A DNA stretch of 41,129 nucleotides from Ignavibacteria bacterium (lineage in GTDB: Bacteria; Bacteroidota; Ignavibacteria; UBA10030; UBA6906): positions 1 through 41,129 of the forward strand of contig JAPUKJ010000040.1 of assembly GCA_027295705.1 (NCBI GenBank), given 5' to 3'. Within the stretch, counting starts at the first letter, position 1, and every line of letters starts with the position of its first letter. Under the pieces are notes generated by a model, which saw nothing but the letters and a program-made list of their open reading frames with translations, made no database searches and was not told the origin of the DNA. This document shows positions 9,792 through 17,835 of this stretch, in pieces. The position numbers and the translations under genes were made by a program.

Positions 9792-10076
9792 ATGCTCCGA
9801 TTTTCCTTTTTATGGCTCGTCTGGATCACGCTGCCTCTGTCGCAAACGAGTAGACAAATTCCTCCTATGAAGATCTCCCTTGATGGCCAATGGTTGTTTA
9901 AAGCCGATCCCGAAAAAGCTGGTGTAGACGACAAGTGGTACGCTGAGGAGACTGACCGTTCTGAATGGCAAACGGTTCAAGTCCCGAATTTCTGGAAGGA
10001 ATACCCCGGTCTCGCTGCATACGCCCATACAAAGAGAATTGGTGGTAAGGATAGAAATCGTATAGTATTTGTATAA
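9792..10076 (+). pseudogene. N-terminal remnant of a secreted glycoside hydrolase family 2 enzyme
   Basis: From the ATG at 9792 the 94-codon frame encodes a signal peptide (FSFLWLVWITLPLSQTS) and then the start of a GH2 sugar-binding (jelly-roll) domain: MKISLDGQWLFKADPEK, a downstream DKWY, and WQTVQVPNFW. In intact beta-glucuronidase/beta-galactosidase-type enzymes this continues into a YxGxAWYR segment and hundreds of further residues. Here YPGLAAYAHTKR is followed by unrelated sequence and a stop at 10074-10076. No catalytic domain is present and none follows in any frame. It is a truncated remnant, probably non-functional, though a short secreted peptide could still be made. Confidence 0.7.
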
Positions 10077-10235
10077 TGAAGATTAGTATTCCATGTTTTG
10101 ATTGATCCTATTGAAAATCGCTTGGTACGTTAAGATACGAAAATTGTATAGGACAGTGCAGTGATATCGCTGATTTTCCACTGCTTGATTTCCCCCGACG
10201 ATTCTTGTAACTTTACCTGAAGGAACGAAATTGCT

Positions 10236-10640
10236 ATGGCATACTGGTTGTTGAAGACTGAGTCTTCGGTTTACTCGTACGGCGACCTTGAGCGGGACAA
10301 AAAGACGGTTTGGGATAGTGTGGCTAACAACACTGCGTTGAAGAACCTGAGAGCTATGAAAAAGGGGGACCGCGTGTTCATTTATCATTCCGGGGATGAG
10401 AAATGTATCGTCGGGATTGCCGAGATAGTGTCCGGAGCGTATCCGGATTCTCAGAAAACCGATTCAAGATTTGTCGTTGTTGACCTCAAACCAAGAAAGA
10501 GACTAAGGAACACCGTGCCGCTTGCTGACATAAAAGCAAGAAAAGGGTTCAGGGATTTTGCCTTAGTTCGCATCCCACGTCTTTCCGTCATGCCTGTTTC
10601 TGCTGGACAGTGGAAAACGCTACTGTCGATGTCTGACTGA
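10236..10640 (+). CDS. EVE domain-containing protein
   Basis: A 134-residue PUA-like EVE domain occupying the whole protein. Recognisable blocks are AYWLLKTESSVYSYGDL at the N-terminus, TVWDSVANNTALKNLR, MKKGDRVFIYHSGDE, IVGIAEIVSGAYPD and a closing ALVRIPRLSVMPVS. EVE domains are structurally related to YTH and ASCH/PUA folds, and several bind modified bases in DNA; the cellular role of stand-alone bacterial members is poorly known. A GAAGGAACG element sits 13 bases before the ATG. It is followed 11 bases later by the CNNM/CBS gene. No restriction or modification genes are nearby. Confidence 0.92.
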   Translation: MAYWLLKTESSVYSYGDLERDKKTVWDSVANNTALKNLRAMKKGDRVFIYHSGDEKCIVGIAEIVSGAYPDSQKTDSRFVVVDLKPRKRLRNTVPLADIKARKGFRDFALVRIPRLSVMPVSAGQWKTLLSMSD

Positions 10641-10651
10641 GCCTACCTCCG

Positions 10652-11971
10652 ATGGAATTCCTGTTGTTGTTAGGAAAAATTGCAACTGTCTTTGGACTAG
10701 TGTTCCTCAACGGCTTTTTCGTTGCAGCTGAATTTGCAATTGTCAAGGTTCGGGCAACCCAGATCGAGCCGTTAGTCAAAACTGGAAGCAAACGGGCCCG
10801 CAAAGCTGAGAATATCATCAATCATCTTGATACGTACCTCTCAGCAACTCAGCTAGGTATTACACTGGCGAGCCTTGGATTAGGCTGGATCGGCGAACCA
10901 TTTATAGCGCATCTATTGGAACCGCTGTTCATATGGGTGGGAATCACTCAGCCCGCAATTGTGACCTCCATCTCATTTGCAGTTGCGTTCTCAATAATTA
11001 CGTTTCTCCATATCGTGCTCGGAGAACTTGCTCCCAAATCGCTCGCCATCCAGCGCCCTCAGGGGACAACGCTAACTTTAGCATCGCCCCTCCATTTTTT
11101 TTTCGTCCTGTTTCGTCCGTTCATCTGGGTGCTCAACGGAACAGCGAACTTTTTTCTCAGACGTGTCGGCATCGCTCCTGTAGGTGAAAGCGACCTGGCA
11201 CATTCAGAGGAGGAACTGCGCCTGCTGCTGGGCAAAGGGAAGACCATCTCCAGCACCGGCAAAAGCATCTTGCTGAAGGCAATGGAGTTGCGCAAAAGGA
11301 TGGTACGGGAAGTAATGGTACCTAGAACCGATATCGCTTTCCTCTCAACAGAAAAGACGATTGAGGAGAGTATCGCGATCGCCTCGGAGAATCAATTTAC
11401 ACGGTATCCGTTATGCGAGAAAGATTTGGATAATGTAATAGGCATGATTCATCTCAAAGATCTGTTCAAGCTAAAGGGCACGCAGGGAGATGGGACAGAG
11501 TTGCGGAGAATCAAGCGTGAGATGATTTTCGTTCCGGAGACAACCTCGCTTGAAAGGATCCTCAATACCTTCTTGGCCAAGCACATTCTGATGGCAATTG
11601 CTGTTGATGAATATGGTGGTACTGCCGGTCTTGTGACTCTTGAGAATGTACTTGAGGAGCTGGTTGGTGAAATACGCGACGAATTTGATGTGGAGCCATT
11701 GATGGTGCAAAAGGTTTCCGACTCGGAATATTTGGTTGACGGAACGATGCCACTGCACGACTTTGCTCGCATGTTCGAGGTTGCCCCGAACTCAAAGGAT
11801 GTCGTCACTGTCAGCGGGTACGCAATCCAAATTCTCGGCGATGTTCCTGTGAAAGGCACAACGCTTCAGATTGGCAGCTGGCTTGGCACAGTAGAGGCAA
11901 CGGAAGGGAGCAAAGTGAAAACACTCCGCTTAAGGAAACTTCTGTTGCCAGATAAGGTTCCTGAAGCATAG
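10652..11971 (+). CDS. CNNM/CBS-domain transporter-like protein (hemolysin C/CorC family)
   Basis: A 439-residue inner-membrane protein with the architecture of the HlyC/CorC/YtfL family. An N-terminal CNNM (DUF21) transmembrane domain (about 1-195) contains FLNGFFVAAEFAIVKVR and LGELAPKSLAIQ. A tandem CBS pair follows (about 205-330; MVPRTDIAFL, ENQFTRYPLCEKD, HILMAIAVDEYGGTAGLVTLENVLEELVGEI). The C-terminal CorC/HlyC domain (about 345-430) includes YLVDGTMPLHDF. Relatives are linked to Mg2+/Co2+ transport or cation homeostasis; they are not haemolysins in the toxin sense. The next gene starts about 60 bases downstream. Confidence 0.94.
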   Translation: MEFLLLLGKIATVFGLVFLNGFFVAAEFAIVKVRATQIEPLVKTGSKRARKAENIINHLDTYLSATQLGITLASLGLGWIGEPFIAHLLEPLFIWVGITQPAIVTSISFAVAFSIITFLHIVLGELAPKSLAIQRPQGTTLTLASPLHFFFVLFRPFIWVLNGTANFFLRRVGIAPVGESDLAHSEEELRLLLGKGKTISSTGKSILLKAMELRKRMVREVMVPRTDIAFLSTEKTIEESIAIASENQFTRYPLCEKDLDNVIGMIHLKDLFKLKGTQGDGTELRRIKREMIFVPETTSLERILNTFLAKHILMAIAVDEYGGTAGLVTLENVLEELVGEIRDEFDVEPLMVQKVSDSEYLVDGTMPLHDFARMFEVAPNSKDVVTVSGYAIQILGDVPVKGTTLQIGSWLGTVEATEGSKVKTLRLRKLLLPDKVPEA

Positions 11972-12031
11972 GCTTTTGAAGAAATGCGGCCTCAATTGTT
12001 TTCTCTGATTGGCTTACAAAGTAGGAGAGGA

Positions 12032-12736
12032 ATGAGTTACGCGATGCTTTTTCTTCTCGTTCTAGTCTTCTCTGGATCTTCTCTCCACGCACAATATTAT
12101 GACGACAGACCATACCAGCAATCACATGCTCGTTATCTAAGTGCAGGGTTCCTATACAGTGCGTTTAATCGAAGGAGTTCCAACCGAGTGGCTGACTCCC
12201 TGGCAATAGAATTCAACCGAATCATGCCAGTAGTTGCGTACCGGCAAGGGCTGCTTGAGATTGCGTTTGGTTATACCCGGTATACATTACAAGGGGAATC
12301 TCGTTCGGCCATTTTCTTTGGAGGAACTTATTCGAATGAGCTTCTGCTCACTGGGAGCCGGGGTAGCGCCCTCCTTTTGCCAGTTCTATTGTCCACCGAT
12401 TTTACAAAGGCTGAAGGAAACAGTACGGTGCGTGAGGACTTCAATATCGCAAGCGTTGGGATCGGTGGTGGTCTGAAGTATCGATATTTTCATGAGACTA
12501 TTGATCTGTCTTTGAGGGCGGTAGAAGTTATCCATTTCAGTTTCGAAGGACTTGGTGTGGGAAATGGGTTCTCTGCTGCGACTATTGCTGAAGTTGCGTT
12601 CCTTCTCAAGGATGCTCTTGTGTTGGATGGGATTGTGTTCGGCTACCGCTTTCGGCTGCAGACTTGGTCCATGGACAACACTGATTTCAATTATAGATCC
12701 ATCTCACATGGACCATTTGTTGGAGTGATGTTCTAG
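12032..12736 (+). CDS. Predicted outer-membrane beta-barrel protein
   Basis: No named family was recognised. The frame is open from an ATG at 11984, but ATG at 12032 has a better Shine-Dalgarno (AGGAGAGGA) and directly yields a signal peptide (LFLLVLVFSGSSLHAQ), so that start is preferred (234 residues). The mature part alternates polar and hydrophobic residues in strand-like blocks rich in Tyr, Phe and Gly. It ends in GPFVGVMF, a terminal Phe typical of BAM-assembled barrels. The function is unknown. It may share a transcript with the CNNM/CBS gene. Confidence 0.75.
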   Translation: MSYAMLFLLVLVFSGSSLHAQYYDDRPYQQSHARYLSAGFLYSAFNRRSSNRVADSLAIEFNRIMPVVAYRQGLLEIAFGYTRYTLQGESRSAIFFGGTYSNELLLTGSRGSALLLPVLLSTDFTKAEGNSTVREDFNIASVGIGGGLKYRYFHETIDLSLRAVEVIHFSFEGLGVGNGFSAATIAEVAFLLKDALVLDGIVFGYRFRLQTWSMDNTDFNYRSISHGPFVGVMF

Positions 12737-12795
12737 ATTCATTTCATGTATCCATGCGGGGATAAGAGAAACAAAGAGGAAAATTGTCCTTGCTA

Positions 12796-13860
12796 ATGTA
12801 CTTGCAATACTTCATCGTTGTTCTTCTGCTGAGTGTGCCGTGGGTAAGTGTAATATCCATTGGTACAAAGCGGAGAAGACGAAACGATTGTGGTCGCTTG
12901 GTGGAATCTCGAAAACCTTTTTGATACAACAAATGATGTAGACCGGCTTCTGCAGTTCGGAAGTGATGACGAGTTTACTCCGCAGGGAACCAAAGAGCGG
13001 ACATTGAATCGCTATGAACAAAAACTTCGCAATGTGGCTTCGGTCATCAGTTTGATGAACGACGGTGAAGGGCCTGACATTCTGGGGGTGTGCGAAGTAG
13101 AGCATGAGCATGTCTTGCGTGAACTCGCTCGAAGGTACCTTGCAGACATGAACTACGAGGTCGTGTATCATGAATCACCTGATGCGCGGGGAATCGATGT
13201 TTCGTTCATTAGTATAAGGCCGACGTTCTTGAGCTTCTTTCGTGGGGCTACAGGAAGGTCCCCCTTCCAGCCGATGGACCACCGACGCGTGATATCGTCT
13301 TTGCCGAATTCCAGTGTGAATCAGGCCGACTTGTTTGCATTGGCAATCATTGGCCTTCTCGAAGAGGCGGCGCTGAAGAATCTGAACCGCGGCGGGTCCT
13401 CGCTGCAAAGATCTGTCGAGCTGTGGTGGATTCTATTCTTTACAGCTCACCATCAAAAAATATCGTTGTTACGGGTGACTTTAATGACTACCCAACGGAT
13501 ATCTCTATGACCAGCTTCCTGAGGGCCTCCCTAGATAGCCAGGCAGTGCGCGAGGAGCCTACGTCCCTGCTGTATAATTGTATGGCTGAATGGAATGCGG
13601 ATACGACTCGGGGGACGTATCTGTATCGGGGTCAGTGGAATGTTTTGGACCACTTTGTCTATCCTCGAGTTTACTGGGGGCAGGGGTAATGCGGTTTCAA
13701 GGTGTTGACATATACGACCGTGAATTTCTGAAGGAGAAAAGCGGCCCTCATGCTGGCGCACCGTGGCCCACGTATGGTGGCAGGGAGTATTTAGGTGGTT
13801 ATAGCGACCAATTTCCTGCTTCGCATCGGCGTCATGGACAATGATGGTGAGCGGGAGTGA
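12796..13860 (+). pseudogene. Secreted endonuclease/exonuclease/phosphatase (EEP) family gene, multiply frameshifted
   Basis: Family-typical EEP segments lie in successive different frames. A signal-peptide-like start (MYLQYFIVVLLLSVPW) begins at 12796. From about 12863 the metal-binding WWNLENLFDT, DDEFTPQGTKER and ILGVCEVEHEHV blocks appear in a second frame. From about 13230 DIVFAEFQCESGR, CIGNHWPSRRGG and VTGDFNDYP (catalytic NHW and GDFND motifs) are back in the first frame. From about 13665 a third frame gives FQGVDIYDREFL and YLGGYSDQFP, normally GYSDHFP. A final shift near 13815 leads to the stop at 13858-13860. At least four frameshifts therefore separate these pieces. The intact ancestor was probably an exported nuclease or phosphatase. 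Confidence 0.85.
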
Positions 13861-14497
13861 TACACGGACTTGTTTTTCGGCTCGATGACTGATAAATTGT
13901 GATTAAGGATATTCGGTCACGTGTTGATGCGGGTATTCGTAGTATGAGATGATCACAAGTAAAGATAGTCTAGATGTTTTCTGTCCTTCGGGGGGACTAC
14001 AAAAGTGTGCTAGCTGTAGAGATATAGTGAAACACCATAAACGGCAGGATAATGGGTTGCTTGCAGCAAGTGAAGATGAGGAGACGACCCTTGGCGAGGT
14101 TGTTCAGCAGGGAAAAAATGGGCAAATTTCGGCTTGCATTTTGCAAGACCACTTAATATATTGACAGTTAACAAGTTGCCCGTCTTTCTCCCTGTTGTAT
14201 GAGTCTCATCGTGCACATTGCAAGAGTGTGACCGATTTCCGCCTTGGGAAAAACCAAAACTTCTAGATAACCTTGTCAGGATGGCGGAATTGTCAACACT
14301 TTACCATAGGAGTTGACCCCCACTTTGAGACGGCATAAGTCAAGTAAAACGTCACGTGCACTATCCCCACCATGGTTACCAGCATTCAGGGGACAACTAC
14401 ATCGTCGCAGATGCTATTCATGCGAGATCAGTTCCTTATCTTGCCCAGCATGGATCGTTAAATAACCAATAGTATCGGTCAGTTCTTCGGAGATACA
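13861..14497. other. Gene-free region between EEP pseudogene and STAS gene
   Basis: About 640 bases. The short frames show no family resemblance, signal peptide or ribosome binding site, so no gene is called. A small hairpin CTTGC-ATTTT-GCAAG occurs near 14133-14147. Around 14290-14330 a pair of similar strings (GTCAACACTTT and GTTGACCCCCACTTTGAG) could be an insertion-sequence end remnant, but no transposase or flanking duplication is visible. Confidence 0.5.
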
Positions 14498-14854
14498 ATG
14501 GCACATAAGATAACAACACTGCAGGGCGGCACAATCGGCGTGATTGAAGCGAAGGGCTCGTTGGTGGGAGGAGAGGAAACTGACGAGCTGCGCAATGCCG
14601 TGACAGATTTTAATGACCAAGGAAACAAAAAACTTATCATCGACCTCAGTAAAGTAACATACATGAACAGTACGGCTATCGGCGTGCTTGTTTCCGCACA
14701 CATGACGTACTCGAAGAACAAGGGGCAGGTGAAACTTTGTGGTATCAACAAGAACATCAACAACATATTTGTGATCACGAAACTCACTCTAGTTTTTGAT
14801 GTGTGTGAAACCCGTGACGCCGCGGTCAAGAGTTTTGAACAAGCTAAGGTTTGA
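14498..14854 (+). CDS. STAS-domain protein (anti-sigma factor antagonist-like)
   Basis: A 118-residue single STAS domain. The core strand LIIDLSKVTYMNSTAIGVLVSAH (about 46-68) matches the SpoIIAA/RsbV phosphorylation-site region. Asn57-Ser58-Thr59-Ala replaces the usual Asp-Ser-Ser-Gly, so a phosphoacceptor (Ser58 or Thr59) is available but the site is divergent. Such proteins normally toggle a serine kinase/anti-sigma partner; no HATPase kinase or PP2C phosphatase is encoded nearby. CGGAG lies 5 bases before the ATG. It sits 67 bases upstream of the ExbB-like gene and may be co-transcribed. Confidence 0.92.
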   Translation: MAHKITTLQGGTIGVIEAKGSLVGGEETDELRNAVTDFNDQGNKKLIIDLSKVTYMNSTAIGVLVSAHMTYSKNKGQVKLCGINKNINNIFVITKLTLVFDVCETRDAAVKSFEQAKV

Positions 14855-14921
14855 CACACCCGGATTGGATAAATAGACATAATTAATAACTCACTTTAAA
14901 ACTTACCAAAGGAGTTCATCG

Positions 14922-15701
14922 ATGAAGCAATCTGTTTTTCTTAGTGCGGTCATCATTATTACGTTGGCCGTTGCGATTTCCATCTGGTGGTTCATTCTTG
15001 GAAATCCAGAAAATTTCAAGGATGGCACAACACGTCAGGTTCCTAACAACATAATGGGCACAGTTCACACCGGCGGATATGTTGTTCCGTTTCTGATCTG
15101 CCTCACGCTTATGAATCTTACGCTGATCTTCGAGCGCATGTTCTCGCTCAGAAAGGCAAACGGACGTGCAGCCCTCCCCCTGTTCCTAAAGTCTGTGCAG
15201 CGTAAGCTCATGGACGGTAAAGTTGATGAAGCCATACGGGCTTGTGACTCGCAGCGCGGGTCCGCCGCCGCCATCATCCGCACTGGGCTGGAACGATACA
15301 AAACGCTGGTAGCGGATAGGAAACTGGATGCAGAGAAAAGAATGTCTGAAACCCAGAGGTCGATTGAAGAGGCGACAAGTCTAGAAACGCCGTTACTGGA
15401 GCGCAATCTCGTTGTTTTGTCGACGATCGCGTCGATTGCGACGATGGCAGGACTCTTGGGGACAACCATCGGCATGATTCGTGCGTTTGAGGCTCTTGCT
15501 AGAGCAGGTGCGCCTGACGCAATCCAGCTTTCAATCGGAATCTCGGAGGCGTTGATCAATACCGCGTTGGGGCTGTTGGCTGCCATGATAGGGATTTTGG
15601 CGTACAATTATTTCACAACGAGGGTGGACAATTTCACATACATGATCGACGAAGCAAGTTACAACGTTGTTCAGATATTGAACACAAAGTCCACTGAGTA
15701 A
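14922..15701 (+). CDS. exbB: MotA/TolQ/ExbB proton channel family protein
   Basis: Inner-membrane proton channel subunit that with ExbD converts proton-motive force into TonB movement. The 259 residues have a hydrophobic N-terminal segment (about 5-26), a second one (about 52-70), a cytoplasmic loop, and the signature TM pair LSTIASIATMAGLLGTTIGM (about 166-185) and ISEALINTALGLLAAMIGILAYNYF (about 207-231). The conserved Thr/Gly pattern of the ExbB channel is present. AAAGGAG 10 bases before the ATG gives a strong start. It is first in exbB-exbD-exbD-tonB, with 18 bases to the next gene. Confidence 0.94.
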   Translation: MKQSVFLSAVIIITLAVAISIWWFILGNPENFKDGTTRQVPNNIMGTVHTGGYVVPFLICLTLMNLTLIFERMFSLRKANGRAALPLFLKSVQRKLMDGKVDEAIRACDSQRGSAAAIIRTGLERYKTLVADRKLDAEKRMSETQRSIEEATSLETPLLERNLVVLSTIASIATMAGLLGTTIGMIRAFEALARAGAPDAIQLSIGISEALINTALGLLAAMIGILAYNYFTTRVDNFTYMIDEASYNVVQILNTKSTE

Positions 15702-15719
15702 TACCGGAGCGCGAACGAC

Positions 15720-16199
15720 ATGCCAAGAATTAAAGTACGCCGTGTCGGAATCAGGATCGACATGACACCACTAGTGGATATTGCGTTCCTGCTACTGACG
15801 TTCTTCATGATGACGACGCAATTCAAGCCCCTTGAAGAGGTGGAAATAATCTTGCCATCGTCACACTCGGAGTTCAAGCTGCCGGAATCCGATGTCATGA
15901 CGATAAACATCGGTGAGGACGGCAGGATATTCCTCGGTTTTGACTCACAGATATTGCGTGGGCGGCTTTTTGGTGAAGAGAATAAGTTGAAGCTGAGCAT
16001 AGAGGTTCCCAAGAATCAGCTTGCCAACCTCCTCATCAAGGCCCGGACAGCAAACCCGAAGCTGCGCACGGTGATCAAGGGGGATAGACGTGCTGAGTAT
16101 GGGATTGCGGAGGATGTCATGAATATCCTACAGAAAACAAAGATTACACGATTCAATCTTGTTACGAATCTGTCAACTAAAGATCGTACAAGCTTGTAG
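15720..16199 (+). CDS. exbD: ExbD/TolR family biopolymer transport protein (copy 1)
   Basis: Single-pass inner-membrane protein of 159 residues. RIDMTPLVDIAFLLLTFFMM (about 13-32) contains the protonatable TM Asp (D21) of ExbD/TolR. A periplasmic domain follows, and a basic cytoplasmic start (PRIKVRRVGI) precedes the TM. It partners ExbB to power TonB. It is paralogous to the next gene, with near-identical TM segments at protein level and clear DNA similarity (about 15754-15814 against 16334-16394), pointing to an old tandem duplication. Confidence 0.93.
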   Translation: MPRIKVRRVGIRIDMTPLVDIAFLLLTFFMMTTQFKPLEEVEIILPSSHSEFKLPESDVMTINIGEDGRIFLGFDSQILRGRLFGEENKLKLSIEVPKNQLANLLIKARTANPKLRTVIKGDRRAEYGIAEDVMNILQKTKITRFNLVTNLSTKDRTSL

Positions 16200-16248
16200 C
16201 GGGTTTCTTAGTACGCGGAACAAAATTCTATTCAGGAGGATTTAATAT

Positions 16249-16749
16249 ATGGGCGCTGTAGGAGATCTTGCTCAAGAGCCAAGAAAACGCGGCAAAGGGA
16301 AAAAACGGAAAAAGTCTAGGAGGATCGGAATACGTATTGACATGACACCACTGGTGGACATCGCGTTTCTGCTCCTCACATTCTTTATGATGACAACAAC
16401 AATGGCTCGTCCGCAGACAATGGAGATCAATCTTCCGCCAGCAGATGTGGAAGTTGAGATTGCAGAATCCAATCTCCTCACGCTGCGGGTGAATGAAGAA
16501 GGGGAGATTTTCTGGAGTATTGGAATTGAAGCGCCGGAGAAACTTGAGTTCGAGAATCTCCGTAGATTCTTGAGAGATCGCTCTAGCACCAACCCTAATC
16601 TTGTCACGTTGGTGAAGATTGACCGGTCGGGGAAATACGAGATGATGGTGAACTTGATGGACGAGCTCAATCTCGCTGATATTCAGCGTTTCAGCCTTAC
16701 ACCTTTACTTGAGAGAGACAAGGAGCTCTTGGCTAAAGTGAAATCATAA
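16249..16749 (+). CDS. exbD: ExbD/TolR family biopolymer transport protein (copy 2)
   Basis: Second ExbD in the operon, 166 residues. It has a long Lys/Arg-rich cytoplasmic leader (about 9-28), then the same TM signature RIDMTPLVDIAFLLLTFFMM (about 28-47) with the channel Asp, then a periplasmic domain different in sequence from copy 1. A clear Shine-Dalgarno (CAGGAGGA) precedes the ATG. Paired ExbD genes next to one ExbB are common in Bacteroidota-type TonB operons and suggest a heterodimeric ExbD pair, which is inferred here rather than shown. Confidence 0.93.
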   Translation: MGAVGDLAQEPRKRGKGKKRKKSRRIGIRIDMTPLVDIAFLLLTFFMMTTTMARPQTMEINLPPADVEVEIAESNLLTLRVNEEGEIFWSIGIEAPEKLEFENLRRFLRDRSSTNPNLVTLVKIDRSGKYEMMVNLMDELNLADIQRFSLTPLLERDKELLAKVKS

Positions 16750-16781
16750 GAAATGAAGTCACATCTGGAGGGAGAGTAACC

Positions 16782-17519
16782 ATGACCACAGCGTCTATAG
16801 CAACTAGTGTTCACGGTGTCGACTACGGTGCTGTTGAGTTAAAGCGGGTTCTTCAGAAGTACTGGGTGTTGGGACTTTCAATTTCCATTACGATTCACTT
16901 CATCGCAGTAGGTACGTATTATTTGGTGGGAATCCTTGGCCAGGAAGAGGAACCTGCGGTTATGGTCCGAATCATGAAGTACAGCGACCTTGGTCCACCA
17001 CCGTCCATAGCAAATGTGAATACACCTCCCCCAATTGCTGTTTCAGCTCCTGTTGCAAAGCCGACAGTGGGGGCGCCAGTTCCTGTGCCTGACGCCGAGG
17101 TGAGCCCAGAGCAGACCATTGCTACTCAGACTGAAATGAGTCAGCAAATAGCTCCGGTGATGGAAACAGGCGAAGGTGAGTTCGCAATTGTGCCGGACAT
17201 TTTTATTGAAGATGATACACCCCCGGCAGATTTCGTGCCGGTGGAGAAACAGCCCCAGATTGTAAAAAAGGTTAAGCCTGTATACCCGGACTTGGCGATG
17301 CGGGCTGGACTCGAGGGAAAAGTGTGGGTGAAGATCTGGGTTGACAAGGAAGGAAAAGTGAGAGAGGTTCGAATTCTCAAGAGCGACGCTGAGATATTTG
17401 ATGAACCAGCAATTGAGGCAGCAAAGCAGTTTATCTTCACGCCGGCCTATATGAACAAAGGCCCAGTGTCTGTTTGGGTCTCCGTTCCGTTCAAATTCCA
17501 GCTCGCTGACCGAAACTAA
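16782..17519 (+). CDS. tonB: TonB energy-transducing protein
   Basis: Transmits ExbBD energy across the periplasm to outer-membrane receptors. The 245 residues comprise a cytoplasmic start, a TM helix (about 29-52), a Pro/Val/Ala-rich periplasmic linker (about 70-155), and a C-terminal TonB domain (about 162-243). That domain holds KKVKPVYPDLAMRAGLEG, VWVKIWVDKEGKVREV and AIEAAKQFIFTPAYMN. GGAGGGAGAG precedes the ATG. It is the fourth gene of the exb operon, followed by an intrinsic terminator; no TonB-dependent receptor is encoded in the window. Confidence 0.95.
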   Translation: MTTASIATSVHGVDYGAVELKRVLQKYWVLGLSISITIHFIAVGTYYLVGILGQEEEPAVMVRIMKYSDLGPPPSIANVNTPPPIAVSAPVAKPTVGAPVPVPDAEVSPEQTIATQTEMSQQIAPVMETGEGEFAIVPDIFIEDDTPPADFVPVEKQPQIVKKVKPVYPDLAMRAGLEGKVWVKIWVDKEGKVREVRILKSDAEIFDEPAIEAAKQFIFTPAYMNKGPVSVWVSVPFKFQLADRN

Positions 17520-17573
17520 GACGCACTGCTGGCTCGATTGTTCCATTTCAATTTTCGTACGCTGAGAAGCAGA

Positions 17574-17610
17574 AGGGGAAGGACACCATCACTGCCTTCC
17601 CCTCTTTTTT
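17574..17610 (+). terminator. Rho-independent terminator downstream of tonB
   Basis: A 9-base stem AGGGGAAGG (17574-17582)/CCTTCCCCT (17595-17603) with a 12-base loop, followed by CTTTTTT. It separates exbBDD-tonB from the small membrane protein, PstS-like and TPR genes. Those begin only 20 bases later with no visible promoter between, so it may be a partial (attenuating) terminator. Confidence 0.85.
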
Positions 17611-17630
17611 GGTTTTGAGAGAGCAAGGCT

Positions 17631-17828
17631 TTGAGTCTTCCCGCTGTTTTTAGGTATACAATTTTTGGGCTATCGGTTGCTGTGATGGTATTGGGTGTGC
17701 TCTTCATGTTTGGAGTGATTGGTCCGGCTAACATACCGGAACAATTTCGTATGATAATGGGTGCAGTCATCTTTCTCTACGGCGCGTACCGATTTACGGT
17801 TGCCTATTTCAGAAGGTCACAACAATAG
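17631..17828 (+). CDS. Small two-helix membrane protein
   Basis: A 65-residue protein starting at TTG (17631) behind GAGAGAGCAAGG. Two hydrophobic segments are seen: about 9-29 (IFGLSVAVMVLGVLFMFGVI) and about 39-58 (FRMIMGAVIFLYGAYRFTVAYF), with a basic end (RRSQQ). No named family was recognised. It is 7 bases upstream of the PstS-like gene, so co-translation is likely. Small membrane proteins in this position may be accessory to the ExbBD/TonB or PstS-like gene products; that is inferred from context only. Confidence 0.65.
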   Translation: MSLPAVFRYTIFGLSVAVMVLGVLFMFGVIGPANIPEQFRMIMGAVIFLYGAYRFTVAYFRRSQQ

Positions 17829-17835
17829 TTACTAA

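Noticed and set aside
10652-11971. Haemolysin toxin
   Set aside because: The family name is historical; CNNM plus CBS plus CorC domains mark a transport or cation-homeostasis protein.
13949-14164. Small gene in the 13861-14497 gap
   Set aside because: No ribosome binding site, no family resemblance and low-complexity composition; it lies in apparently decayed DNA.
14290-14335. Insertion-sequence end
   Set aside because: Two similar strings resemble an IS terminus, but there is no transposase, no matching opposite end and no target duplication.
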